From NCBI RefSeq assembly GCF_002813245.1, contig NZ_PHUF01000004.1:62001-126000 (forward strand): a stretch of DNA of 64,000 bases, given 5' to 3'. This document shows, piece by piece, positions 1-8,375 of the stretch; positions within the stretch are counted from its first letter, which is position 1, and the number at the start of each line of letters is the position of its first letter. The translations under genes were made by a program, and so were the position numbers. Origin of the DNA: Novosphingobium kunmingense (lineage in GTDB: Bacteria > Pseudomonadota > Alphaproteobacteria > Sphingomonadales > Sphingomonadaceae). Under the pieces are notes generated by a model that saw only the letters and a program-made list of their open reading frames with translations, was not told the DNA's origin and ran no database searches.

Positions 1-1271
1 TTCCCGGCATCAGCGATCACCCCCATGTCGAGATTTGCACCGCTGCGCCGCGAGGTGATGTTGAGGAAGCGGCCCGACCCGATAATCGGCACGGGGAAAT
101 TGTGCACCTGGCGATACCCGGCCCAACGCCGTTCGCCGCCCGGACCCGGCACGTTCGACAAGGTAACGTTGCCAGGCAGCACGCGTCCGCCGCCCCTGGT
201 CCGATCGGCGAACGCGGCGCGGCGATCGCGCGCGCCATATGGCTTTTCCAGCGCGTCGAGCAGCGCCTCGTCCAGCGCGGTGCGACGCAGTTCGCAAGCC
301 ATGCTGGCCTGGATCGCGCGCAGCCGCTCGATCGGCTCGGGCAGGTGCGTGGCAAGGTGGGGGTGGATGGCGACGATGCGGTTGCCGAAGCGTCCGTGCT
401 CCGGCCGTCGGTACGAGCGGGCGGAATTGACCACCAGCGGCGTCGCCGGCAAATCGTCGATTGCCAGAAGATGATCGCGAAGCGCCCAGGCGGCGCAGGC
501 GAGGAACAGGTCGTTCACCGTCGCGTCGAGAGCCTGGGCCGCGGCGCGAAACGGTTTAAGCGCAACGCTTGTGGTGGCGTAGCCGCGCTGCGCCGTGGTC
601 GGCCCCGACAGCTTGAGTTGCGGGGTTTCCGCGCGCTCGCCCGTGAACGCCTCGAGCTCGGCGAGCGCGGCTTTGCGGGCGATGACCTGGTCAGACCTGG
701 CCTGCGCTTCGGCAGCGAAGCGTGCTTCGCTGAGCGCCCGCCATTCCTCGCCACCGGGCAGACGCGCATCGGCGCTGCGAGGCGGAACCGGCGCGTTGTC
801 ATCGCTCAGCAGGCGCAGCACTTCCTGAAAGCCGATGCCATCCGCCACGCAGTGGTGCATCTTTAGGTAGAACGCGGCCGCATCGGGAAAGACGTGGACC
901 TTGAAGGGCGGGCCGGTCAGATCGAGCCGCTGCAGGTTGATCCGTGCCACCTCCTGCCCGAGATCGCTACTGCCTTCCTCCACGATCAGAGCATCCAGAT
1001 CGGCGGCGGCGAGATCCACCCAGACATCGCTGTCGAAGCCGTCCGGCGCTTCAACCAGTCGGGCGAGCAGCGGCGTTGCGGGCAACCGCGCCGCGAATTG
1101 ATGCCGTATCCTGCCGGCCAGGCCCGCGCGTTCGCTGTGGGGCACGTCGAGCACCACCAGAGCGCCGACATGCATCGGCGATGCGTCGGTTTCGGTCAGA
1201 ACCATGAAGTGATCGTCGGGGCGCACCCGCCGGACGCCGTCGACCAGCTCCAGCGGATCGCCCCCGCTCAT
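1..1271 (-). CDS. Wax ester synthase/diacylglycerol acyltransferase (WS/DGAT) family protein, 3' end outside window
   Basis: Acyltransferase of the WS/DGAT (condensation-domain-like) family, which joins an acyl-CoA to an alcohol or diacylglycerol. The frame is open from an ATG at 1271 to the window edge, so the C-terminus is missing. It begins MSGGDPLELVDGV, followed by the family's early SPMHVGAL segment, and carries the catalytic HHxxxDG motif as HHCVADG at about residue 138, where the family has it. The last visible part, near SGANLDMGVIADAG, resembles the family's C-terminal region. The start codon overlaps the stop of the upstream acyl-CoA ligase by 4 nt (ATGA), so the two are translationally coupled. 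It is the last visible gene of a minus-strand run that starts at 5308. The family call is firm; whether it makes wax esters, triacylglycerol or another ester cannot be read. Confidence 0.85.
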   Translation of the reverse strand, partial: MSGGDPLELVDGVRRVRPDDHFMVLTETDASPMHVGALVVLDVPHSERAGLAGRIRHQFAARLPATPLLARLVEAPDGFDSDVWVDLAAADLDALIVEEGSSDLGQEVARINLQRLDLTGPPFKVHVFPDAAAFYLKMHHCVADGIGFQEVLRLLSDDNAPVPPRSADARLPGGEEWRALSEARFAAEAQARSDQVIARKAALAELEAFTGERAETPQLKLSGPTTAQRGYATTSVALKPFRAAAQALDATVNDLFLACAAWALRDHLLAIDDLPATPLVVNSARSYRRPEHGRFGNRIVAIHPHLATHLPEPIERLRAIQASMACELRRTALDEALLDALEKPYGARDRRAAFADRTRGGGRVLPGNVTLSNVPGPGGERRWAGYRQVHNFPVPIIGSGRFLNITSRRSGANLDMGVIADAG

Positions 1272-2764
1272 GAAGCGAGCAGCGCCTTCACTTCGCGCCG
1301 CAGCAGCTTGCCCATCTCGTTATAGGGAAGGCTGGGCACAAACCGCACGCATTCCGGCACGCGGCTCGACCGCAGGCGCGAACGGACCATGTCCTGCAAT
1401 TCATCGTCGGCCGGCTTGTCGAACCCGCCGCGCACCACCACCGCGATTCCGACTGCCTCGCCCCATTCGACGCTCGGCACGGCGACTGCCGCGCAATCGG
1501 CAATCGCCGGATGGGTCAGCAGCAGATCCTCGATCTCGCCCGGCGAGATGTTCTCGCCGCCGCGCACGATGACGTCGTCGGCCCGGCCGGACAGGAACAG
1601 GTAGCCGTCCTCGTCAAGGTAACCCGCATCCCGGGTCGGAAACCAGCCGTCCGCATCGAGCGCGCTTCTTTCGCGGTACTGGCCCGAAACCTGATCGCCG
1701 CGAACGTAGATTTCACCGGTCTGGCCCGCAGGGAGAACCCGGCCGTCCTCGTCGCGGATTTCCAGTTCGATCGTCGGCAAGGGGATGCCGACCGAGCCGA
1801 GCCGTGCGCGCACCGCCGGGTCGCTGGACCGGTGCGCCGCGCGGTGCTCGTCCGGACCGAGGAGGGCGATGGTGGAACTGGTCTCGGTCAGGCCATAGGC
1901 GTTGGTGAAGGCCGAATCCGGAAACAGGTCGAGCGCGCGATGGATCAGTTCCAGCGGCATCTTGCCGCCGCCATAGGCGATGGCCCTGAGCGACGAGATG
2001 TCCGCCTTGATCCCCTTGTCGAGCGCATGGATGATCCGCCCGAGCATGGTCGGCACCACGAAGGCGTTGCTGACCTTCTCGGCATCGACCAGCTTGAGCC
2101 AGTCCTCGGGCGCGAAGCCGGGCAACAGCACGATCCGGCGCTGGGCGTAGATCGACGATGCAAGCGCGGCGATGCCGGCAATGTGATAGGGCGGAACCGA
2201 AACGAGGGTCGCCTCGCTTTCCTCGGCCGAAGCGAACTCCACCGTGCCGAGGATGTAGGACACCAGGTTCGAATGGGCGAGGATGGCCGCCTTCGGCGCA
2301 GCGGTAGTGCCGCTGGTGAACAACTGGATCGCGATGCCTTCGCCGCTGTCATGCTCGGCAAACTCGCCGGATACCGCTTCGAGCGCGGCCAGCGTGAACT
2401 CGCTGCGGACATAGGTGGTGTGGCCGTCGCCGCCGGCCAGACGCCTCACACGCTCGACATCGCCGACGACCAGCGCCGGGGCGATCCGGCCCAGGAGCGC
2501 ACCGAGATCGGCATCGGCGAGGCGATAGTTGAGCGGACAATAGGGCACGCCCGCCAGCGCCGCACCAAACAGCGCAATCACTGCGGCTTCGCTCGATTCG
2601 TCGAGCAGCGCGACGTGGCTCGCCCCGCTCGCCCTGATCAGTTCACACGCGCCCCGGGCGGCCTGGTCCAGTTCGCCATAGGTCCAGCGCTTGCCGTCGC
2701 AGACCAGCCCGACGCGTTCGGGATCGGCCTGCGCGGCCATTTCGAGCAGCAGTGCGATGTTCAT
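1268..2764 (-). CDS. Acyl-CoA synthetase (AMP-dependent ligase)
   Basis: ANL-superfamily ligase of 498 residues that would activate a carboxylic acid to its CoA thioester through an acyl-adenylate. The P-loop-like signature FTSGTTAAPKAAI lies near residue 150, the adenylation motif NAYGLTETSS near 290, the hinge-region GRADDVIVRGGENISP near 390, and the C-terminal lysine segment NEMGKLLRREV close to the end. Length is normal for FadD-type enzymes. It sits 10 nt downstream of a 95-residue protein gene and overlaps the WS/DGAT gene by 4 nt, so acid activation and acyl transfer are encoded in one transcript with two acyl-CoA dehydrogenases. Substrate chain length is not readable from the sequence. 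Confidence 0.88.
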   Translation of the reverse strand: MNIALLLEMAAQADPERVGLVCDGKRWTYGELDQAARGACELIRASGASHVALLDESSEAAVIALFGAALAGVPYCPLNYRLADADLGALLGRIAPALVVGDVERVRRLAGGDGHTTYVRSEFTLAALEAVSGEFAEHDSGEGIAIQLFTSGTTAAPKAAILAHSNLVSYILGTVEFASAEESEATLVSVPPYHIAGIAALASSIYAQRRIVLLPGFAPEDWLKLVDAEKVSNAFVVPTMLGRIIHALDKGIKADISSLRAIAYGGGKMPLELIHRALDLFPDSAFTNAYGLTETSSTIALLGPDEHRAAHRSSDPAVRARLGSVGIPLPTIELEIRDEDGRVLPAGQTGEIYVRGDQVSGQYRERSALDADGWFPTRDAGYLDEDGYLFLSGRADDVIVRGGENISPGEIEDLLLTHPAIADCAAVAVPSVEWGEAVGIAVVVRGGFDKPADDELQDMVRSRLRSSRVPECVRFVPSLPYNEMGKLLRREVKALLAS

Positions 2765-2774
2765 GGGGCTGTCT

Positions 2775-3062
2775 TCAGTCCGAAGCGGGAAGCGGCTTTG
2801 CTTCCTTGAGAACCAGAGCCACGCCGTCGAGGGCGAAACTGCCCTTGCCCGGCTTCACGCAGAGCAGTTCGATCGTTCCCGCCTCGTCGACGTAGCGCTT
2901 GCCCATCACAGTGCCGCCGTCGAACCCCGGTGCGGGCGTTCCATCACCTGACGCATCCGCGCTCATCGGTGCTCCGCCGCATTCGATCGTCCCCGCACTG
3001 TGCTTGATCAACACCGCCTCGCTGCTGCACGCGGCGCTCTTCAATCTGGATCCCGGCTTCAT
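2775..3062 (-). CDS. Small conserved-looking cysteine-containing protein
   Basis: Predicted 95-residue soluble protein of unknown function. An upstream frame extension exists, but the internal ATG at 3062 (MKPGSRLKSA) gives a compact protein and lies just after the preceding gene ends at 3088. It has no signal peptide or membrane span. Three cysteines (12, 28, 68) lie in short motifs: SAACSSE, TIECGGAPM and IELLCVKPG. A glycine/aspartate-rich linker joins the halves, and a GKRYVDEAGTIE stretch precedes the third cysteine. The spacing could suit a small metal site or an interaction module, but this is inference. It lies between an acyl-CoA dehydrogenase and an acyl-CoA ligase in one operon, so a role as accessory subunit or partner of these enzymes is the best guess. 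Confidence 0.7.
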   Translation of the reverse strand: MKPGSRLKSAACSSEAVLIKHSAGTIECGGAPMSADASGDGTPAPGFDGGTVMGKRYVDEAGTIELLCVKPGKGSFALDGVALVLKEAKPLPASD

Positions 3063-3087
3063 CGTTGTGCTCCCAAAATAGCGGCCT

Positions 3088-4095
3088 TCACCAGTCCGCC
3101 AGCTCGGCCGCGCGCGCGCGATGCCGCGCCGGGCTGCCCAGCCAGGCACGGTCGTGGACCGAGCGGCGGAACCAGTAGTTCAGGCCATATTCCCATGTAT
3201 AGCCGATCCCCCCGTGCGCAGCGATGGCTGCGCGTGTGGTGCGGGTGTAGATTTCGCACAGATGGGCCTTGGCCATCGCGGCGGCGCGGCCGGCATCGGA
3301 CAGGTCTTCATCCCAGGCATAGGCGGCATACCAGACCAGGGCGCGGGCCGGCTCGACGTCGAGCGCCATGTGCGCGAGCTGGTGTTTGAGGCCCTGGAAC
3401 CGGCCGATCGGCTGGCCGAACTGCTCGCGCGTCTTGGCATAGTCGACCGACAGGTCGAGACAGTGCTGCGCGCCGCCCAGCGCATCGGCGGCGATCAGGA
3501 CAAGCGCGGCATCGCGGATCTTGTCGACCAGCGGATCGCCCGCGGCGCAAACCGGGTGCGCGGTCACCGTTTCGAAGCGGACCCGCGACACAGGGCGACT
3601 GCGATCGGTCGAATCCACGCCCTCGATCACGACGCCCTCGCCGGCCTCGACAAGGCGAAGCCCGCCGGCGCCATCGTCGGCAAGGAACAGGTCTGCCGAT
3701 CGGGCGCTTTGGACAAGCGCCGAATCCAGCGCCAGGGTGACCACAGTGTCGCCGCTGGCGATGGCGGGCAGGAGCGCGCGAATTGACTGATGAGCGGATC
3801 GCGCCGCTGCCAGCGCCGCCACGATCTGGCCGATCAGCGGCCCCGGCGCAGCGGCAGCTCCAGCAACCTCGCAGACCAGCGCCGCATCGAGCAGGCCAAG
3901 ACCGGCCCCGCCTTCGTCCTCGTCAAGAGCAAGCGCGCCGACCCCGAGTGCCATCAGCGCCTGCCAGCTTGCGGGGTCGAAATCCGCATCGCCATCAGCG
4001 AAGGCATGGAGCCGTTCCATGCCCCAGCATTCGCCAAGAGTGCCGCGCACCGCGTCCTGGATCGCGACCTGTTCCGCCGTGAGGTGAAAGCGCAT
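3088..4095 (-). CDS. Acyl-CoA dehydrogenase, small-partner type
   Basis: FAD-dependent acyl-CoA dehydrogenase-fold protein of 335 residues. The frame extends upstream to 4224, but that part is antisense-like sequence over the neighbouring gene. The ATG at 4095 (MRFHLTAEQVAIQDAVRG) matches family N-termini and falls 4 nt after the upstream stop. The C-terminal part has IAAHGGIGYTWEYGLNYWF, in which the Glu after GYTW is the usual position of the base in FadE-type subunits. It is shorter than the standard 380-400 residues. Together with the 402-residue partner just upstream it looks like the two-gene heterotetrameric dehydrogenases known from steroid side-chain catabolism. The pairing is inferred from adjacency and lengths. 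Confidence 0.85.
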   Translation of the reverse strand: MRFHLTAEQVAIQDAVRGTLGECWGMERLHAFADGDADFDPASWQALMALGVGALALDEDEGGAGLGLLDAALVCEVAGAAAAPGPLIGQIVAALAAARSAHQSIRALLPAIASGDTVVTLALDSALVQSARSADLFLADDGAGGLRLVEAGEGVVIEGVDSTDRSRPVSRVRFETVTAHPVCAAGDPLVDKIRDAALVLIAADALGGAQHCLDLSVDYAKTREQFGQPIGRFQGLKHQLAHMALDVEPARALVWYAAYAWDEDLSDAGRAAAMAKAHLCEIYTRTTRAAIAAHGGIGYTWEYGLNYWFRRSVHDRAWLGSPARHRARAAELADW

Positions 4096-4099
4096 CGCC

Positions 4100-5308
4100 C
4101 TACCTCTCGCTTTGCATGGCAAGGTCGCGCGGCAGGCCCAGTCCGCGCTCGCCGATGATGTTGCGCTGAATGTTGCTGGCCCCGCCGGCGATCGAATTGC
4201 CGAGGCTGCCCATGATCTGGTCAAGCCACTTGTTTGGCCCGCGGAGCCCGCGCGGCCCGCGCCCGCCAGCGCCCTTCGGCTCGGTCATGCCTTCCTCGCC
4301 GATCAGTTCCTGCGCCAGCAAGGCGATGTCGTGGCCGGTTTCGGTGAGCAGCAACTTCATCATCAACTGGACCGGCCCCGGATCCTCGCCGACGGCAGCG
4401 CAGGAGAACAGGCGAAAGCTGGTGTAACGGTGCGACAGCACCCGGCCTTCTATCTCGGCAAGACGGTCACGCACCAGCGGATCGCCCAGCCGGCCCATCT
4501 CCCGCGCCAGTTCGACCAGCTTGCGGAACTGGTTGCCAAGGCCATCGGCGCTTCCGATGCTGGCGCGTTCATGCTTGAGTGTGGTGCGGCTGACGTACCA
4601 GCCCTGCCCCCGCTCACCGACCTGCCAGCTCACCGGAGTTTCGGCGTTGTCGAAGAAGAACTCGCAGAAGGTGTGCTCGCCCTGCTCTCCGGTCATCTGC
4701 CGGATCGGCCGGCGGGTGATGCCGGGCTGGTCGAGGTCGATCAGCAGGTATGTGATCCCGTCATGCTTGGGCGCGTCTGGTTCGGTCCGCGCCAGCATGA
4801 ACATGTGGGTCGACTGCATGCCCTGGCTGGTCCAGATCTTCTGGCCGTTGATGATCCACCTGGTCCCGTCGGCCGAAAGCTCGGCCTTGGTGCGGACCGA
4901 GGCGAGGTCGCTGCCCGATCCGGGTTCCGAATAACCCTGGCCCCAGATGTAGTCGCCCTCGATGGTCTTGCGGATGAACAGGTCCTTCTGCTCGTCCGTA
5001 CCCTTTTCGATCAGGGTCGGGACGGTCATGTTGACCCCGTTGCCGCCGACTTCCATCGGGGCGCGGGCACGGCCGAACTCCTCGCGGATGACCTGGGCGC
5101 GGATCACGTCGACGGGCTGTTCGGAGCCGCCGTAGCGCGCCGGCACCGCGCGATAGAGGTAACCCTGCCCGATTCCCGCGCGGCGGAACTCGCGGACATA
5201 TTCCCGCAGCTCGTCGCCGCGACGGTCGGCCGGCTGCCAGCGTTCGGCGAGGAAGCTGCGCACTTCCCGGCGAAAGCCTTCCGCTTCCGGTCCGTAACTA
5301 AGGTCCAT
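4100..5308 (-). CDS. Acyl-CoA dehydrogenase, full-length partner
   Basis: Acyl-CoA dehydrogenase of 402 residues that would introduce an alpha,beta double bond into an acyl-CoA with electrons passed to ETF. It starts at MDLSYGPEAEGFRREVRSFL and has the FAD/substrate loop QGYSEPGSGSDLAS near residue 125, INGQKIWTSQ near 155, and a C-terminal GGASNIQRNIIGERGLGLP. In that last motif Asn stands where many relatives have Glu (GGxxEIQRN). It is the first gene of the five-gene minus-strand run (two dehydrogenases, small protein, ligase, acyltransferase). Its promoter lies in the 89-bp gap shared with a divergent thioesterase gene, which also contains a 16-bp element repeated elsewhere in the cluster. 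Confidence 0.88.
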   Translation of the reverse strand: MDLSYGPEAEGFRREVRSFLAERWQPADRRGDELREYVREFRRAGIGQGYLYRAVPARYGGSEQPVDVIRAQVIREEFGRARAPMEVGGNGVNMTVPTLIEKGTDEQKDLFIRKTIEGDYIWGQGYSEPGSGSDLASVRTKAELSADGTRWIINGQKIWTSQGMQSTHMFMLARTEPDAPKHDGITYLLIDLDQPGITRRPIRQMTGEQGEHTFCEFFFDNAETPVSWQVGERGQGWYVSRTTLKHERASIGSADGLGNQFRKLVELAREMGRLGDPLVRDRLAEIEGRVLSHRYTSFRLFSCAAVGEDPGPVQLMMKLLLTETGHDIALLAQELIGEEGMTEPKGAGGRGPRGLRGPNKWLDQIMGSLGNSIAGGASNIQRNIIGERGLGLPRDLAMQSER

Positions 5309-5359
5309 TGCAAATCCTCTTCGCCCGCGGCACTTGCAGCCTGCCCGATCCTATGCCTT

Positions 5360-5375
5360 ACTTGTATTACTAGGT
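5360..5375 (+). promoter_or_regulatory. Putative shared operator, copy 1
   Basis: The 16-mer ACTTGTATTACTAGGT lies between the divergent dehydrogenase operon (start 5308) and thioesterase gene (start 5398). It differs at two positions from the 16-mer found twice elsewhere in the cluster, and its right flank (CAAATATC) is nearly that of copy 3 (CACATATC). It is a partial dyad. It could be a repressor or activator site, or a conserved -10-like promoter element. Confidence 0.55.
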
Positions 5376-5397
5376 CAAATATCTCGACGCAGGTTTC

Positions 5398-6222
5398 ATG
5401 TCCACAGATTCGTCCTCAGAACACCCCGTCCCCCCGGCCTACTACACGCGCGATGGCGCGGTTTACCGGCCCAGCGGGCTTGCCCGCTCTCCGTGGGACG
5501 CCAAGGCCATCGCGGGCGGACCGGTCAGTTCGCTCCTGGCGTTGTGCGCCGAAGACGACGCGCTCGACGGCGACTTCGAAATTGCGCGGTTCCAGGTCGA
5601 CATCTTCGGCAAAGTCCCGCACGAGCCGCTGCGCGCCGCGTTCGACGTGCTGCGCGACGGCCGCCAGACCAAGCTGCACCGCATCACCCTGATGGCGGGG
5701 GAGCAGCCGGTCGCCCAGGCCCACGTCCTGAGGGTCCGCCGACTCAAAACGCCCGTTTTCGAAGTACGGCACGACTACCCCGCGCCCTTCGACGTACCCG
5801 TGCAGGAAGGCCCGCGCGGTGCGCGCATGGGCGGCGCGATCACCCTCAGGCGGGTGATCGGTGGCCCGGGCATCCCCGGGCGCGGCGTGTCGTGGCTGGC
5901 GATGGACGGCGAGATCGTCACGGGCGTGCCCGCATCGAACTTCCAGAAGGCGTGCCTGTTCGCGGACTTCGGCAACGGCTTCGGCAATGCCACCGACGCG
6001 GGGGAATGGTCCTATGCCAACCTCGACATCACGATCCAGTTCCTGCGGATGCCAGTGGGCGACTGGTTCCTGCTCGATGCGGAAACCCACATGGCCGGGA
6101 ACGGGCATGGCACGGCGCGCAACCAGTTCGCCGATGAACGGGGCGTCTATGCCCGCGGGTTCCAGACGATCTTCGTCGCGCCCGGGCACCTTTCGGCCGA
6201 CCTTCCCCGCCCGGCGCGCTAG
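5398..6222 (+). CDS. Acyl-CoA thioesterase-like (TesB-type double hotdog) protein
   Basis: Predicted 274-residue protein of the TesB-like thioesterase group, which hydrolyses acyl-CoA to free acid and CoA. The N-terminal hotdog holds WDAKAIAGGPVSSLLA near residue 35 and FQVDIFGKVP near 65. The C-terminal hotdog holds YANLDITIQFLRMPVGDWF near residue 215, followed by AETHMAGNGHGTARNQFADERG with the Asp/Gln-rich tail seen in TesB relatives. It is transcribed away from the dehydrogenase operon. Its TAG stop overlaps the stop of the convergent enoyl-CoA hydratase in a shared CTAG. A likely role is release of CoA from stalled intermediates. The family is fairly clear; specificity is not. Confidence 0.8.
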   Translation: MSTDSSSEHPVPPAYYTRDGAVYRPSGLARSPWDAKAIAGGPVSSLLALCAEDDALDGDFEIARFQVDIFGKVPHEPLRAAFDVLRDGRQTKLHRITLMAGEQPVAQAHVLRVRRLKTPVFEVRHDYPAPFDVPVQEGPRGARMGGAITLRRVIGGPGIPGRGVSWLAMDGEIVTGVPASNFQKACLFADFGNGFGNATDAGEWSYANLDITIQFLRMPVGDWFLLDAETHMAGNGHGTARNQFADERGVYARGFQTIFVAPGHLSADLPRPAR

Positions 6223-7010
6223 CTTTCGCGGGGCTTGTTCCGTTCGCGCCAGATCAGCGCGCTCGCCTGCGTCGAAAGTCCCATGTTGAGCGCTTCGGCG
6301 TCGAACTGCGCCTCGAAAGACCAGTCCTCGGCGTTGTTGAGGTTCTGCTTCATGTAGCGGAAGCCCATCCGCGGACCGTCGGCCAGGCGGTGCGCGGCTT
6401 TGAGCGTTTCGTCGCGCAGCACGGCATCGTCGAACAGGCGGGTGTAGATCCCCTTGGCAAAGGCTTCCTCGGCGTCGAGCTTTTCACCCAGCAGGAACAG
6501 CTCGCGCGCGACTCCGGTGCCGAGGATCTTGGTCCAGAACCAGGTGCTGCCAAAATCCCCGCCGGCCCCGATCCGGTCGAAGGCCGTCAGGAAGCTTGCC
6601 GAACGGGCCGCGAAGCGCAAGTCGCAGGCCCCGGCAATGCCGATCCCCGCGCCCGCCACCGGCCCGTTGATCATGGCGATTGTCGGCTTGCCCATTTCGT
6701 GCAGCAATCGCGACGTTTCCATGAACCCGCGGAGCCGGGCGAAGCCTTGCTCGGCGCGGCCGCCGGTTTCCGGGTTGGGTGGGACGATGGCCTTGTCGGC
6801 CCCGCCTTCCTTCAGATCGCCCCCGGCGCAGAACCCGCGCCCGGCGCCGGCCACCACGACGCAGCCGACCGACCCGTCGCTTGCCGCCTCGGCGCAGGCC
6901 TGGGCCAGCGGCGCCATGATGGACCCGGTCAGCGCATTCAGCCGGTCCGGCCGGTTGAGGGTGATGATGCGCACCCCACCCTGGTTCTCGATCAGTACTT
7001 CGTCCGTCAT
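6219..7010 (-). CDS. Enoyl-CoA hydratase/isomerase (crotonase) family protein
   Basis: Crotonase-fold enzyme of 263 residues that would hydrate or isomerise an enoyl-CoA in a beta-oxidation-like route. The ATG at 7010 (MTDEVLIENQGG) is preferred over an upstream in-frame start that would overlap the neighbouring MaoC-type gene more deeply. The oxyanion-hole segments are visible: RGFCAGGDLK near residue 65 and INGPVAGAGIGIAGACDLRFA near 115. An Asp-containing segment, FDRIGAGGDFGSTWF, occupies the usual catalytic-loop region. It lies 7 nt after the MaoC-type dehydratase gene, so both are one transcription unit read from the gap at 8305-8375. Confidence 0.86.
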   Translation of the reverse strand: MTDEVLIENQGGVRIITLNRPDRLNALTGSIMAPLAQACAEAASDGSVGCVVVAGAGRGFCAGGDLKEGGADKAIVPPNPETGGRAEQGFARLRGFMETSRLLHEMGKPTIAMINGPVAGAGIGIAGACDLRFAARSASFLTAFDRIGAGGDFGSTWFWTKILGTGVARELFLLGEKLDAEEAFAKGIYTRLFDDAVLRDETLKAAHRLADGPRMGFRYMKQNLNNAEDWSFEAQFDAEALNMGLSTQASALIWRERNKPRES

Positions 7011-7017
7011 GCCGCGC

Positions 7018-8304
7018 CTATTCCCCACCCAGTTCCCAGTGACGCGCCATCATCGCCGCCGCGGTTTCGGCAAGATCGGACGGAACCTCGGGATACAAGG
7101 GCAGCGGCCTGTTCTGGCTCGGCAGGGCGATGGTTGCGGTCGAACGAACCGTCTCCTCGCCGCGCTGGTTGACGAACTTCACCGCCACGTCGACCAGGTT
7201 CTGCCCGTTGTCGATGCGCTTGCCCAGCACCTCGCCGCTGACCCGCTGCACATCGCCCATATAGTTGAACTTGCGGATCTCGTCGTGGACGTGGGTGATG
7301 ACGGCATCATCGCCGGCCCAGTCGTTGAGGTACTGCCAAAGGTAATTCTCGCGCATCACGCCATAGTCGTAGGCCATCGGATTGCCGATCGCCTGGGCCC
7401 AGACCGGATCCCAGTGCAGCCGCTGGGCGACGTCGGGAATGCCGTGCTCGTTCTTGACGTAGAACGCCGGGATGCGCTGACGGTTCTTGTGGGCGCGGCG
7501 GTTTGCGGTCGGCGCGTAGGGCGTGAAGCCGTAACCGCCGGCGTGGAAGCAGATCACGTCGGTGACGGTAAGCGGGCCCTTGGCCTGCACGCCCAGCGGG
7601 TCGCCCTTCTCGACGCTTTCGAAATAGCGCTTGGTCGCGCCCTGCACCGTTTCGTTGGCGTAGATGTCCTCGATCGCCTGCCATTCCTCGTCGGTGTAGG
7701 TAGCTGGCTGGATCGACAGGTTCTTGCCCTTCTTCGCCGCGGTCTTGCGTTCGGTCAGGACGCGCAGGATGTCGTAGGTCGCCACCACTTCGGCGCGCTG
7801 GTTCACCTTGACCCGGCGGCTGGTGATGATCACCGAACGGCCGGCAAACTCGCTCTGCTTGACCTCGCAGGTCAGGTCGCCGCCATAACTGTAGATGGTG
7901 TCGCCGGGCCGGACCGGGCGATAGAAGTTCCAGGCCGAACCCGACACGAACACGTGGATGCCCTTGAACAGGCTCTTTTTGAGTGCGCGAACCTCGTCCG
8001 GGGTGGGATCGCCCTTCATCGGCCGGTTGATCTGTCCGACGAACATGCCCGGCGCGATCACTCCGCCCCAGCGGGTTTTGCGGGCGTAGGACGGATTGCT
8101 GAACAGCGGATTGTCGTCGCCGCAGCCGTAGGCCCAGTTGCGGATCGAATCGTCGGATGCGGTCTGGACGTACTCCGCCGTCTTCATCGGCTCCCACACG
8201 CCAATCAGCTTGCGCTGGCGTTCGATATCGCTGTCCTGAATCTCGTAATCGACGGCCTTCTGCCACTCTTCGCTCTGCTTGATGTCGGTCTTTGCGTCAG
8301 CCAC
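7018..8304 (-). CDS. MaoC-like/FAS1-like double-hotdog dehydratase
   Basis: Predicted (R)-specific enoyl-CoA hydratase or hydroxyacyl-CoA dehydratase of 428 residues, made of two hotdog domains. The N-terminal FAS1-like dehydratase domain (about 15-200) contains GDDNPLFSNPSYARKTRWGG and VIAPGMFVG. The C-terminal MaoC-like domain (about 210-425) contains QRLHWDPVWAQAIGNPMAYD and a VHDEIRKFNYMGD strand. It starts with GTG at 8304, with an AAGGAG ribosome site about 8 nt upstream. It is followed by the crotonase gene, giving two hydratase types in one operon. Similar fused double hotdogs work on bulky steroid or branched acyl-CoAs in actinobacteria, but the substrate here is not readable. Confidence 0.8.
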   Translation of the reverse strand: MADAKTDIKQSEEWQKAVDYEIQDSDIERQRKLIGVWEPMKTAEYVQTASDDSIRNWAYGCGDDNPLFSNPSYARKTRWGGVIAPGMFVGQINRPMKGDPTPDEVRALKKSLFKGIHVFVSGSAWNFYRPVRPGDTIYSYGGDLTCEVKQSEFAGRSVIITSRRVKVNQRAEVVATYDILRVLTERKTAAKKGKNLSIQPATYTDEEWQAIEDIYANETVQGATKRYFESVEKGDPLGVQAKGPLTVTDVICFHAGGYGFTPYAPTANRRAHKNRQRIPAFYVKNEHGIPDVAQRLHWDPVWAQAIGNPMAYDYGVMRENYLWQYLNDWAGDDAVITHVHDEIRKFNYMGDVQRVSGEVLGKRIDNGQNLVDVAVKFVNQRGEETVRSTATIALPSQNRPLPLYPEVPSDLAETAAAMMARHWELGGE

Positions 8305-8324
8305 GGCATTCTCTCCTTGATCCC

Positions 8325-8340
8325 ACTTATATAACTAGGT
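8325..8340 (+). promoter_or_regulatory. Putative shared operator, copy 2
   Basis: The 16-mer ACTTATATAACTAGGT lies 20 bp from the GTG of the MaoC-type gene and 35 bp from the ATG of the divergent acyl-CoA ligase. It is identical to the copy at 13587. The central TTATATAA is self-complementary and may also act as a -10 element. Confidence 0.6.
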
Positions 8341-8375
8341 AATAGAACCTGACGAGGCAGGCAAGGGAATTTGGC

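Noticed and set aside
1511..2809. A 432-residue plus-strand frame antisense to the ligase at 1268
   Set aside because: Composition is typical of antisense shadow and there is no recognisable domain.
4112..5692. A 526-residue plus-strand frame antisense to an acyl-CoA dehydrogenase
   Set aside because: It shows no family motifs and lies opposite an intact, motif-rich gene; high GC makes long shadow frames common here.
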